A DNA stretch of 64,000 bases from Auricularia sp. M13 (Eukaryota > Basidiomycota > Agaricomycetes > Auriculariales > Auriculariaceae), in the NCBI GenBank assembly GCA_037042915.1, contig CM073197.1, positions 3,596,001 to 3,660,000 of the forward strand, in the 5' to 3' direction. Positions 11,292-22,003 of the stretch are shown in pieces (the stretch's first letter is position 1; each line of letters starts with the position of its first letter). Position numbers and translations under genes: made by a program. A model generated the notes under the pieces. The model did no database searches, was not told the DNA's origin, and was given only the letters and a program-made list of their open reading frames with translations.

Positions 11292-12831
11292 CTAGTCGCT
11301 GCCGCCGTCGCTCTCCTCCTCGTCACCGCTGCCGGGGTCGCTCTCCGGGTCGCTGGGCTCATCGCTGCTGGCGCGCGTTGCGGCGCGCTTCCGCGGTGCG
11401 CGCTTCGTCTTCTGCGTCGGCTTGCGCGCGGTGTCCTCTTTCTCCGCAGTCGGCGAGTCGTTGGCATTTGTCTTACGAGCCTTGCGTGGGCCGCGTGGCA
11501 CGCCCGCGTCACTGCGCTTCTTGCGCTTCTTAGTTGCCTGCTTTTCCGGGGCCACCCAGTCGGGCACGAGCTCCCAATGACACTCCTCGGTGATCAGCTT
11601 CGTACAAGACGCGCAAGTTGTCGACACCGGAGATGCTGGCCGGTTGGCAAACAGGGCCAGGGAGCCACCCAACCAGCCGGACACCATGCTTCTGGACGAC
11701 GGCCTGCTCGTACGAGGCGTAATTGATCGCCTCCTGGGGCGCGGCGCCTGCGTAGCGTTTGTCAAGGATCTGCGCTGTAAAGCTGTCAGTGTTGCCATAG
11801 AAGAAAAAGCCGGGCTTTGCGCACCGTAGGTATTCTGCACGAGGCGCCGGATGTCCTTGACGAGGTCGGCCGACGACTTCTTGTTGATGCCGAGCACGCC
11901 TGCACAGACGCGTTAGCAAACGCAGAAGATGAAATGAATCCACGTACCGCGAACACCGCCGATGCACCACATCTCGAAGAGCGAGAGGATTTGATCCAAT
12001 GTCTTGCCCAGGATAATGTTGAAGAATTGCGACACGGCGGGCGAGCAAGCGTAGAACGGCTGGATTGTTTGGAAGGGATCGGAGCGCGCGCAGAAGAAAA
12101 CTCCCTTCGCGCCGGTGCGCACTTCGAGCGTCTCAATCTAAGCAAGGATGGTCAGTAAGTGGAATATGGCATCGGGCATGCAACACACCTCATGCCCGAT
12201 GGTCCTACAAACGTAGGAGACGTCTTGATTCTCGGCCTGGCGGTTGACACGTCTCTCGACGTTCTTCTTCGCCTGGAACTCATTGTACTCTTGTATCCAG
12301 GCGTCCTTGACCGCGTCGGGCTCGTCCTTGTAGACCTTTTCCTCGCTTTTGATGGTCTCGAGGATCTCGCTGAGCTTGAGCTTTCGGCCGCGAGCCTCGA
12401 CGGCCTCGTCTGAAGAGCAATAAAATATTAGCCATAATAAAAGCAGAAAACAGGCTGCACTTACCAGAGTTAAGCTCCTCAGAGCGGTGGTGCACATAGG
12501 CGTGCCAGATGCGCACAGTCTTGATGCGCGAGCGAGTGATGAAGGCTTTGCCCTTCGAGCCGCCGAAGACGCGCGAGCGCACGTAGGACCGCGTTCTAAT
12601 GGTATCGAGGCATGAGCAACACATCATTGAAAGCAGGTTAAAAGAAGACTTACTTGCCAAATTTTTCGGCCGCTTCGTCGCAGCGTGAGTAGCTCGGTGA
12701 CGATTTCCTCGATGGCGATGTTGAGCGCGTGGTTGACGCCAGCCTGTTTTGCGCTTTTTGTTCGGGTCAGACGGTGCACGCCTGCCCGTGGGCTTGAAGG
12801 TCCTGCGCTTGGTCGTGAACGTCAGCGGCAT
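11292..12831 (-). pseudogene. KDZ accessory gene B, broken
   Basis: Start taken at the ATG at 12831. Several short introns are clear (for example between 12656 and 12594, 12475 and 12417, 12188 and 12139, 11946 and 11899, 11823 and 11775), and the exons read a protein with a charged helical middle (motif around SEILETIKSEEK), a conserved-looking part with GVFFCARSDPF and NNILGKTLDQI-like segments, a segment around KHGVRLVGWLPGP, and a basic, acidic-ended tail. Single-base shifts are needed near 12745, near 12675 and near 11612 to keep the recognisable frame, so I call it a pseudogene. I recall similar proteins as companions of KDZ transposases in mushrooms, but function is unknown. Confidence 0.55.
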
Positions 12832-12972
12832 AGGAGGGGATGCGTGGGGATGGGGAAAAAAAAGGATGGTTGGCTCGGACTTCAAATACCATGTTCTCCC
12901 GATGAGCACGGGGCCACCACAAAGACTGCACAAATATCACTAGAATTTTATTGGGAAGAGGCAGGCAGGTGA

Positions 12973-14170
12973 CTACTGAAGAGAAAGAACTCCATATCCG
13001 GCATGCAAATCTTCACAATATGCCCAGAGAACTTGTGCCGCGTGACGAATACAATAATCGCTGCCGCACAGCGCCTCGTACATGTCCACCTCGTCGTGCC
13101 CAGCGAGAATGTCAATGAGCTGCCTCTCGTCGCCCTCCTGGAGTGCAAGGTTGGCAAGCACAAACGGGAGGTGCGGCGAGCTGACGGCTTTGGGTGCTGG
13201 TCCGCTGCAGATTCGGCGATGGAGCGCGCAACCTGGCGAAGCTCGGTGACGCGTTGCGAGTGCTGGGTACGGGGTGCAGTACAGCGGCATGCCGGGCATG
13301 TCACAGGGGGAAGGGTGGGTGCGGGGCGTGGGGTGCGCGTGGCGAGAAGGCTGCCCGTGGGAAGCACGGCAGAAGGGCCAGAAGTCGCGTCAGCGTGGCC
13401 AGCCGTGGAGTCAGCACGGCTCGGGCTGCGTGAGCGGGCTCCCGCGGGGTCGAGAGGCGCCCTGCTTGTGGGCGACGTAGCATGCGTGCGGTTGCTGTGG
13501 ACTGGCGAGACGGGGCGAGCGTCAAGAGTATTGTCCGATGCGGATGTGGATGGGAACGATAAATCAGAGACATTTTCGAGGTCGGAATCGTCGGTCCTGA
13601 TGGTGGAAGACGCGGCGGAAGAGAGTCGTGGGCCGGAAGAGTGATTTTGGGCATGATAGTGCGCGAGATCCCAGGGGTAGAACGAGTCCTGCAACTCGCG
13701 GCACTTTCCACAGAATAGAAGACCGTGACGGTCGAATAATTCCTCAATAACCTCCTCATCTGAAGAGCGCGAAGGACTGGGGGATGGCGGGGGAGTGGGA
13801 GACGAGGGTGACGATGTTGTGGACGGCGGTGTGAAGCGTACGGCTGGACGGGCAGCGCTGCTGGCCGGACGCGTTGCGCGACGAGCCGATGCATCGCTGG
13901 GCGCTGGGCCCCTGTTATCGCGCAGAGCCGGACGCGCTGGGCGAGCGGCCAGCGTCTCCCACTCGCTGGATGTCGGAGGCGGCAGCACGGGCAGCGGTCG
14001 TTGCGCTGCTGCTCGCGTCTTAGAAGACGCACTTTCTGGGTGTTTCTACGAGGTGTCAGGCATGTAAAAAGACGAACGTTGTATCAACACACCTTCGCAC
14101 CGTCACTGGTGCGCATATTTTGAAGTTGACCGTCTGCAACGGCCGGTGAACGCGCGCAACCTGCAGCAAG
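12973..14170 (-). pseudogene. KDZ accessory gene A, broken, start uncertain
   Basis: A minus-strand frame runs from an exon near 14160-14095, across a short intron (GTGTGT at about 14093 to the AG at about 14047), into a long proline/serine/alanine-rich frame ending in a segment with CGKCRELQDSFYPWDLAHYH (a CX2C followed by histidines, possibly metal binding) and a CPACRC motif. Near 13180 the frame must shift by one base to reach a conserved-looking C-terminal part (LIDILAGHDEVDMYEAL...) ending at about 12973. I do not know the family or the true start; upstream exons may exist as far as 14700. It sits tail-to-head between transposase and gene B. Confidence 0.4.
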
Positions 14171-14954
14171 TCAGCAAATCGACAAAGCGAGAAAATGCGC
14201 ATCCTCTGCGCACGAAACGCTGCGTATAGCCAGTGGGTATAGGCAGCGCTCGTTGCGCAGCGAATGCGCGCGGTTGTGTGGACATACGCTGCCGTCGGTC
14301 GAGGTTGGTCAGGAGCAAGCAGCCCGTCGGCTCTTTCCGCATCCTCTCGCCCTGCTACTTGTTGCACGCAGGGAGATTGGATGCACCAAAGGACTCGTCC
14401 TCTTAGATTTGCTTTTACGATTTGTACATCTGCAAGTTGCCCGAGTTTCGAGAAAATCGGGCGAACGGTTCCAGTGATGCCACACCACCGACTTCAGAGT
14501 GTCTTTGTGCATAGCAGCACTCTGGCTGAACCATAGCATAATCCAACACGAGGAATTTACTTTGAACGAGCTAATTGATAATCTCCGTAAAAAATTGGGC
14601 CATATTGTTGACGCTATACTAAGAGTACAATCGATGTGTGTTGCAACAAGACCACAAGAAACCACCTCAATTTCCCAGTGGATTCTTGCTGCACTCATGG
14701 CAAACTGCAGGGATACCATCTGTTAACATATATGGTCGAATTGGTCACGTTTTCGAGTATCCCTGGGCCCCAATGCTTGGGCTCGAGGTTGGGGAGCTCT
14801 GCATTGTACGGAGCGTCTTGTACTTTGCAGCTCAATGTGTCGGCCAGCTCTCTTGTGTCAACTTGGAGACCACATTCACCAGAGGCACGCCCATGTGCAC
14901 AAGCATTGAACTACGTATATTGAGCACGGTACGGACTTCACAAACGCGGGTAAG

Positions 14955-17900
14955 CTACGTCTCATCTAACTCTACAATAAAGTCCTCGATGGCATGATAA
15001 TCCTGGGCGCGTTCTTCGTCCTCGTCATCTTCGTCCTCGTCGTCCTCGCCGACGCCCACACCCACATCAATAGCCGCGCTCGCGCTGCCTTCGCCGGGGC
15101 TGTTGGTTGTCTGGTCTCGGCTGCTGTCGAGGCGCGATCCGGGCATAAGAGCCCCAGCGAACATTGGGAACTGACGCGCCAGCTTGCTGAGGCGCTGACG
15201 ATGGATGTCGTTGACGGACATGCGGCGTAACATGAAGTGGTGCAGCTCACGCGCGAGCGGCGCGTTTGTTGTGGTCAAGTTGGCGTGCACACGGCGCATG
15301 TCGTCTTCCTCGTTCGACATTGCGGTAACGAGGCGCCGCATCTCGACGCGGCAACGCACCAGCTCCTCGCGTGCACGAGCGAGCTTGTGGTATTTTACTG
15401 CGGCCAGGCGGTTTGCGGATTGCGCCCAAGGCCGATTGGCAAGGTCCCCGCCGCGCGTGTGACGCAGGAGCTCGAACTCCTGCAGTTGCGTCCACTCCAT
15501 CAGCGTGCTGAAGTCCACAGGTTGCGCGGCGGCGTCAGCGCGCAGCAGCGGCATTGTTGTACTTTGTCACGGCGGTGCGAATAGCGCGGGACCTCGCCTT
15601 GAGTCCCTTTCCGATAGCCTCGCGCATTTTGTAGCCTGCAATAAAAAATGTGAGCAACTTGCGCTGAAGCGGTGAAAGTAAGGCATACCTGTGCCAAACG
15701 CGTGCGCCTTCGCGAGCTCGAACATGCGCTGGACCATCAAGAACTCAAGACGGTCCAGTGCTGGCGTCGCCAGCTGCGCTCGCTGGTTTTCCTTTGCGCG
15801 GCGATGTACTGCTCGTCGTCGGGCTGCCAGCGTTGCTCACGCCAAGTGCAGACTCGAGCGCGACCGCCGCATCGAGTGCCGCGGTATATTTCTTGTACGC
15901 ATCCGGCGCTCCTTGTTGCGTTTGCGGATATCGCTGGGTGACAGCCGGTCGCGCGCAATCTCGCGCGCGCTGACGGCAGGCGGCGACAGCCCGGTCTTGA
16001 AGGCGCGAAGGCAGTCTTTCATCTTTAACCTGAAAAAGAGGCGTTAGAGCTGGACGAGAACACGAAGCAGCTGACGCACTCAAGTTGCGCTAGCTCCTCG
16101 AGATGCTCAACGTAATCCATCTCGAGCACATCGCGCTCAGGTTCGGCCGTAAGATTCTCGAGGTAGGTGAGCTCATCGTTGAGCCACCCCTCGATGTCGT
16201 TGTCTGTGTACCCGGTGGTCTCTTGGAAGCTCTTCAGCGACGGCGCGAGTTCGGCAATGATACGAAACGCCTGGACAACGTTGTTGTAGATGAATTTACC
16301 TAGTTGAAACGTCAGAATAGAATAAAAAAGAAATAGAGCGGTGACTTACTAAGATCCATGTACTTGTCATCGTCCCATTGCTTCAGGAAAAGGTCGAGGA
16401 ATTGCACGTAGTGGAAGTACGAAGCATGTCGCACGAGAGGCGCGACAGCGTTAGACGCCGAAAAGAAACGTTCGCAGGTTTCCAAGTCTTCCAGACCAAA
16501 GCCCTTGCGATACAGGGGGTGGTGCTTGAGCTGGCAGAGGCGGTTATGGCCGTATCCGTGGAACGAGTTGAGGCCAAAGGACACGTTCGCGAGACGCCGA
16601 CGCCGCCCAGACAGCTGCGCGACAACGTCCCTTGAAACGCGCAGCCGATATCGTATCCCACGTAACGGTCTCGAAGACCAACGTTGAGCATCTGCGAAAC
16701 AATCCGAGCCGTACTTGGCGCTGTTGTCTCGTCAGCTTGGAACAATGAGATAAAAAGCATTAGTACGTACAGCTCACCGCTCCGGACCATCTCCGTATAC
16801 CAGAGCGGAAACCCGTGCCTGCATAGGCATACGAAAATCCCCGTTTGGTCGAAGAGGCCAGGCGCCGTCTTGAAGTGCTCGGCCTTGGCGTTTTTCCATC
16901 GCTGCGAGCAGACTGATGGCGATGGCGCGTCATCGCCGGGTTCGCCTGACTCGCTGACCGTATGCCACTGCTGCTCGTCGGTTTCCGTTGCTGGCTGGAG
17001 ATAGTGAGTAAAGTGCCATAAATTAGACAACGCGTGCAAACCTTGCGACCGGGCTGAACGCGGCGTCCGACCTCGTTCGCGTACAGGTCAATGTGAGAGG
17101 TTGGGACGCGACGCCGACTCAAGACGCGCCCGTCTGCGCGACCTGCGGCGGCGCTGCGTTTGAGCGATTGGCCGCCGTCCATGGCCACCATTGCACCGAT
17201 GTCGAGCTGCTCCTCGTCGTTTAGCTGCTAACGGGTTAGAATGATCTATATACGCGCAGCGCGCTGTGAACAAAAGCCACGCGCTCACCTGGTAGCTGCA
17301 GCTCGGGCAGACATTCTTGGCGCGCCAGTGCGGCGCGTCGCGACCCAGCGCGCTCGCGATGCGCCGGTCGACCTCTCTGAGTATCGCCAGGTAGACATCG
17401 ACGGCCTGCGCAAACTGCTCGCGCAGATGCGGCCGGTATGCGCACTGGAGAACCGTGAGCAGCTGCCTACCTGTCCTAGAACACTAACGTACGTTATACC
17501 TATCGCAGAGAGCCCGCACAAAGGGCTGAATGCCGAGTCGGGGTGCGTGACGCCGAAGCCGGTGATAGAACTCCAGGAGCCCGATGGAAATGGCCACAGT
17601 GGGCTGCTTTGGCGTGCAGGCCGAGCAGGCCAACGGCCATGAGGGCGAGGATGGGGTGCTGGCCGTCACGGTACGGTACAAGATATTCATGAACATAATC
17701 TAGACACAACGTCAGCAAGCGAAGCAAGGAAAATGTATTTGCGTACCCGTGTCGCGGACTGCGTTGATCACAAAGCAGGGCACCGCGTCAGGTTCCTCGT
17801 CCTCGCCGGGCAATGGCGTCTGCGCGGAAGGCGAGCCGGCAGAGGTTGGCGGGTCGGCGCTGTGCTTCCATTGCAAGTAGGCGTCCACGAGCGCTGGAAG

Positions 17901-18459
17901 GACAGAGTCCCAACCAGCCTGCTCGGCTTTTATCTGGTCGGCGCGGGTGCGCGTGTCATCGCGGGTCTTGTAAGGAACACTGGGAACTCGTGGGCGGGTG
18001 CTATAATCAACAGCGGAAGATGCACGCACCACGTTGGCAAGAACCCCGAGTTGCTGGCATCAGTCAGCTGGACAGGGGCTCCAGCGCTGCCTCCTTGCAG
18101 TGTATCGGTGTATGGCTCATACGGATTGAATAGAAACGGTTCGTTGTCGTCGACCCACTGTCCGTCGTCATCCGGTTGAACAGGGTCGCGAGCGCGCGCG
18201 GCATCGAGCTCTTGTTGCATTTCTGTGGCGGCTTGTTCGTCAGCAACGTGGCACGGCAACAATGGTGTGGCAGATGCTCACGGTGAAGCGTCTTCTGACG
18301 CTTTGACACCTGAGCGGTGTTCTCCTTCTCGATTGTAGCCAGGCTGCGCACATGACGTCCGGTCCGTTTGGGCATCACAACGTCGACGCCAGGAGGGACA
18401 TCACATATGCGGGTAGGGTGCCAGACATTTTTGCGGGATAGCACACTTGTCCGCTTCAT
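14955..18459 (-). pseudogene. KDZ transposase, multiply frameshifted
   Basis: Start at the ATG at 18459; ten or so introns of about 45-60 bp interrupt it. Family motifs seen in order: an N-terminal segment with RTRADQIKAEQAGWDSVLPALVDAY (split over codons near 17960-17860), KQPTVAIS near 17600, the CPSCSYQ zinc motif near 17300, AMVAMDGGQSLKR near 17180, RWKNAKAEHFK and FDQTGIFVCLCRHG near 16890-16810, the conserved YDIGC at 16641-16655, FHGYGHNRLCQ at about 16531-16563 and LEDLETCERFFSASN near 16455-16495. The C-terminal part (GYKMREAIGKGL, WAQSANRLAAVKYHKL) ends at ELDET before a stop at 14955. One-base shifts are needed on both sides of YDIGC, at least three times in the exon 16030-15690, and twice near 15545. 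It is therefore a pseudogene, though homology is unmistakable. Confidence 0.85.
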
Positions 18460-18530
18460 GTTGGACAAGAGTGCTTCGGAAGTTTATCCTCTCTCAGACA
18501 ATATGTAGCAGTAGACAGCTATAATTTATT

Positions 18531-18912
18531 TTATTAGATGGTGCCATTGGCTTAGTTATATAAACTTTAGTATGTGCGCTTTTTTTCCGGAGTGAAACGG
18601 CGAAGTGTTGAGTCGGCGGCGTCGACGACGACGACGGCGGCGGCGGGCAGCGGCGGGCAACGATGCCAAACAGTGTTGATGATGGCCGGCGCGATGAGCC
18701 GGGTGTTTGTCATGGCGCCGGCCGCGGACACAGCGGCCTCAACCTCCGACGACCCAGCACCTTACCAACTGAGCCATGGCTTTGCTGTCCCAGCTGTATT
18801 TACAGAGGAAATACAGCTGTGAATGGTGATAGCTCGAAACCCTCATATGCAATGGACGGATCTCACTCAGATCAGTCCATTACTTATTGGGTTTTAGGGT
18901 AAGGTACAGGTG
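18531..18912 (-). repeat. Right TIR of the KDZ transposon
   Basis: Inverse copy of 10530-10923, about 382 bp, ending GGTACAGGTG against the duplicated GCGCCAGC. Confidence 0.88.
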
Positions 18913-19981
18913 GCGCCAGCGTACCGTTGTGCGAATTCCGCCGACAGTCGCAAGGATCGCGACGCTGTTCCAGAAGGCCTACATGGACACGATGTTCATG
19001 CCACTCTCCAACAAGAGGAAAGCAATCGTCCATGCACGTTGTTCTTTGTCCTCGTACCCGGAATTCCGAATTCTATCGCGTGAAACCGCGGACGCGATCG
19101 GCAAGTTCATCCTCGAAGATTTGCTCTGTCGATGGGGCTATATTTCAGAAATCGTGACGGACAATGGCACCCCCTACGTGGCAGCGTTAGATTGGCTCGC
19201 TGAGAAGTACGGAATAAGGCACATACGGATCTCGGGGTACAATTCCCAAGCAAACGGCGCAATCGAGGCAAAGCATTACAGCGTCCGAGAAGCGATCGTA
19301 AAGCTATGCGACGACGACATTTACAAATGGCCAGACGTAGCTCACCTCATCTTCTGGGCGGAGCGTGTGACGATCCGAAAAACAACGGGGATGTCGCCAT
19401 ACTATATGGTCCACGGCGTGGAACCTGTGCTGCCCTTCGATCTCGCAGAAGCGACGTTTCTCTCACCAGCTATGGAGCCTGGGATGACAACGGAGGACCT
19501 GATCGCGACCCGCGCGAGGCAGTTAGCGCGACGACCAGAGGATCTCGCAGCCGCGCGCGACCGCGTCTACGCCGCCCGGTTTAGTTCACTTCGTCAGTTC
19601 ACAGCAAAGTACGGACACACCATCAAGGACTACGATTTCAAGCCCGGCCAGCTGGTCATGGTAAAGAATACCGTTGCGGAGGCCGAGATCGGATGGAGGA
19701 AATACGAGGACAAGTATTTCGGACCGCAGGTCGTGATCAAACGACACCGCGGCGGCTCGTACGTTCTGGCCGAACTAGATGGCTCGATTGCGATGTTACG
19801 TTGCGCAGCGTTCAGAGTCGTTCCGTATTATCCACGGCTGGACGCGATATTTGATATACGAAGTATATTGGAGGAAGGGCGCCAGCGCCTAGAGCAGTTG
19901 GAAGACGACGACATACACGACGGCCCGAAAGAAATGGATGACGAGGAAGTGGAGGAAGAGGTCGCAAACGAGCGGCAGTGA
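18913..19981 (+). pseudogene. pol of gypsy element 1, 3' part (integrase core and C-terminus)
   Basis: Continues the frame broken at 10529. It holds the integrase catalytic residues: D in AYMDTMF, D in IVTDNGTP and E in NGAIEAKH; 34 residues separate the second D and the E, as in element 2. A C-terminal part with FGPQVVIKRHRGGSYVLAELDG follows, then an acidic tail to the TGA at 19979-19981. It ends 23 bp before the stop of the convergent antisense gene. Confidence 0.9.
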
Positions 19982-20004
19982 GGAGAAGAGGGTGTGCGGA
20001 AAGA

Positions 20005-21286
20005 CTAGGTGTAATGGGTGAGGCGTTCGGAGCTCTGCTCGATCAAGTCAAAGAGCGCCTCTGCGAGGCGGATGAGCTGGCCGAGCGGGTCGAGGAGGTC
20101 GCGCCCGCGCAGGTCGCGGATGAACTGCTCGCGAGCGGGCGGGATATCGCTGGCCAGGTTGCCAGACTGCTCATCGATGTAGGAGCGGCTCTCGAAGAGC
20201 GACGACGCGCGGACCCGCGACTGGTACACGCGGTGATGCTTGCCCTGCAAGATCTTGTACGCGGTCGCGCAGGGGTGGCAGGCGTCGATCAGAGCCTGGA
20301 CGAGAGACGGATGAGCAAGAAAATACTACGAGAAAAATAGGAAATCATACCAGAACGATGTCCGCGTCATGAATGAAGTCGTAAAGCACCTGACCCTCGG
20401 GAGCGGCGACTTCGGGATGGAACCGAGGCTCGGCGCGGAGCAGCTGCTGTGCGAGGTGCTCGATGGCCTCGATAGCTGAGAACCCGTCCTGGACGCGCGG
20501 GAAGAGCTCCCAAGCCGCGTACGGGCCCCGGAGGTTTGAAGCGGCGTGAAGGTCGCGAACGGAGCGCACAATGTCGTATAGCTGTGCCTGTGCACGGTCA
20601 ATGGTTACCGCACAAAGAGGAAAATATCACACACCGCCTGAGAGTGCTTGCGACGGAGCCGCGCCTCCAGGGCATCGATACGGAGGCGGCTGAGCCGATT
20701 CTGAACCTCCTCGCTAGCCTGAACGAGGTTCGTAGCGACGATGGGCTCGGGCTCGCCGATGGGAGTTCCAGCCTCGAGAGGGGGAGGAGACGTTGAGGGA
20801 GCGGAGGAAGGAGTAGACGTGCGGGACGTTGCGCGCTCGTCTGCGGACGGATACGGCGTCCTAGGAACACGTGTTCATCAGCAAACTGATCTGCGCGCCC
20901 AAACAAACGAGGAATCAAAAGACGCACCCGCGACGCCTGCTCTTCGGTTTGCAGACCTTGAACGGATGCGCTGCGCACCCAATACAGCTGGGCTGCTCGC
21001 GGATGGGCTCGAGAGAAGGCTCTGGAACGGGAGCGGCCTCTTCGCCCGGAGCGATGTTGACGGACGACGGCGGATCTTCGGAAACGATGATTGCCGTGAA
21101 CGCGCCAGCATCATACAGGAGCTGCGCCGCCGCAGGCGTCAGACCCGAGTCAACGGCGCCGGGCGCGCGGTCGGTGGCCCAGTCCATGAGCTCGTTGTCG
21201 CCCAAAAGCAGAGAGAGGGAGGTAGCGGCGGCCGGCGCCTCAGAAGCAGTGAATGTAACGGGCGTCTGCGCAGCGGACTGAGCCAT
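20005..21286 (-). CDS. Spliced antisense gene of gypsy element 1 (370 aa), function unknown
   Basis: Exons 21286-20928, 20860-20635, 20587-20351 and 20295-20005 join to 370 codons plus TAG with no defect; introns are 47-67 bp, GT-AG, in phases 2, 0, 0. Start is the ATG at 21286; an in-frame upstream TTG is not needed. The protein has an acidic N-terminus, a small Cys/His cluster C101-X2-C104-X2-H107-X4-C112 followed by a basic stretch, a proline/serine-rich linker, and a helical C-terminal half. Element 2 has a homologue at 59237-60435 with the same four exons and phases, a Cys/His cluster at the same place, and a last exon of identical length (291 bp). A TATA box lies about 80 bp upstream, beside the 3' LTR. 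I do not recognise the domain; a nucleic-acid binding or regulatory role is only a guess. Confidence 0.85.
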
Positions 21287-21362
21287 GTCAAATGGAAGCA
21301 AGAGTGTGATGTTTGGAAAAAGGGAGGGAATGTGTCAAGATGCGGTTTCCCCGCCGCAACGG

Positions 21363-21417
21363 TTTTTTTTATAGGCGACATGGTCAGGGACGACCATGAT
21401 TTCAAGTGCCCCGCGGA
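21363..21417 (-). promoter_or_regulatory. TATA box and conserved block of the antisense gene (element 1)
   Basis: On the minus strand GTCGCCTATAAAAA is followed about 80 bp later by the antisense ATG. The block from the TATA to the LTR edge is conserved in element 2 (GTCGCCTATAAA, CAGGGACG, CCCCGCGGATG on the respective strands), whereas the leaders between TATA and ATG differ. The block also occupies the place where a polypurine tract is expected, but it is not purine-rich. Confidence 0.6.
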
Positions 21418-21999
21418 TGTATGGCCCAACTCGCAGCCAGCCTGCGAATTGGGTCCATAATAGCCCCGAAACGCTGGTGCGCCCCGGAACCAGCCGAAGT
21501 GCGCGCACCAGCGGCTCAGGCCTCGATTCCGGGCGCGCTTTCACGCGCCAGCGTCAGCCGTATGGAGTCAGCGGGCGCCCGAACGAATCCCGGCGCCGAG
21601 ACGCGGTCCAGGAGCGCGCGGAGCCGCCGTTAGCGCCGTTGCTATCCCCGTCGCTGGACACCGTTTCCAGCTGGTACTCATACCCGGGACCGATTTCCCA
21701 GTATCTTAGTAACTCAGTGACTCGAAATGACTCAGATTTGATACCGCTTTTGTATATAAGAGAGAGAGCCAGGTCAGAATATCATCATTCCCCGAGCAGA
21801 GCAGCTCAGAGACAGTGTCACAAAAGCGGCCATTGAGCCTGAGTGATTAAGCCAATACAAGCTACTTCATAGCCTCGATCTCGCGTTATTCTCACGCGTT
21901 TCTTGGCGGCCAACAATCCGATTCTCAGTATTCAGTAAACGGCGGCTCGTATCATTCTGCCTCCCTGTTCCACAGCAAATCGAACCTACAATCTATACA
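21418..21999 (+). repeat. 3' LTR of gypsy element 1
   Basis: 582 bp, TGTATGG...ATACA, matching 4393-4972 except for an added TG. Followed by the duplicated GCAT. Confidence 0.93.
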
Positions 22000-22003
22000 G
22001 CAT

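Larger units (their letters stand above)
10530..18912 (-). mobile_element. KDZ-type DNA transposon (8.4 kb), decayed
   Basis: Long terminal inverted repeats starting CACCTGTACC (left) and ending GGTACAGGTG (right) bound 8,383 bp, flanked by the 8 bp duplication GCGCCAGC (10522-10529 and 18913-18920) within the integrase frame of gypsy element 1. On the minus strand it holds a gene with clear Kyakuja-Dileera-Zisupton (KDZ) transposase motifs (14955-18459) and two further genes (about 12973-14170 and 11292-12831). All three contain single-base frameshifts, while the adjacent gypsy ORFs are clean, so this copy is probably dead. KDZ elements with 8 bp duplications and accessory genes are known from Agaricomycetes; I saw no TET/JBP-like gene in this one. 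Confidence 0.88.
4393..21999 (+). mobile_element. Ty3/gypsy LTR retrotransposon, element 1
   Basis: LTRs of 580 and 582 bp bracket gag, protease, RT-RNase H and integrase in Ty3/gypsy order. A 4 bp duplication GCAT flanks the element (4389-4392 and 22000-22003). Without the nested KDZ transposon at 10530-18912 and its duplicated 8 bp, the element is 9,216 bp. The LTRs differ visibly only by one 2 bp indel, so the insertion is recent, yet gag is frameshifted and the protease motif is altered. Between integrase and the 3' LTR it carries a spliced antisense gene (20005-21286). It belongs to the same family as element 2 at 33483-61133: the Pol proteins, the gag-pol junction, the PBS and the antisense gene all correspond. 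Confidence 0.93.

Noticed and set aside
11139-11726. 195-codon plus-strand ORF in the KDZ element
   Set aside because: Complement of the Lys/Arg/Asp/Glu-rich tail of accessory gene B; translation is Ala/Arg/Leu low complexity.
10530-18912. TET/JBP-type oxygenase gene within the KDZ element
   Set aside because: Such genes are known passengers of KDZ elements, so I looked for the metal-binding HxD...H pattern with neighbouring conserved context; none of the spliced frames shows it.
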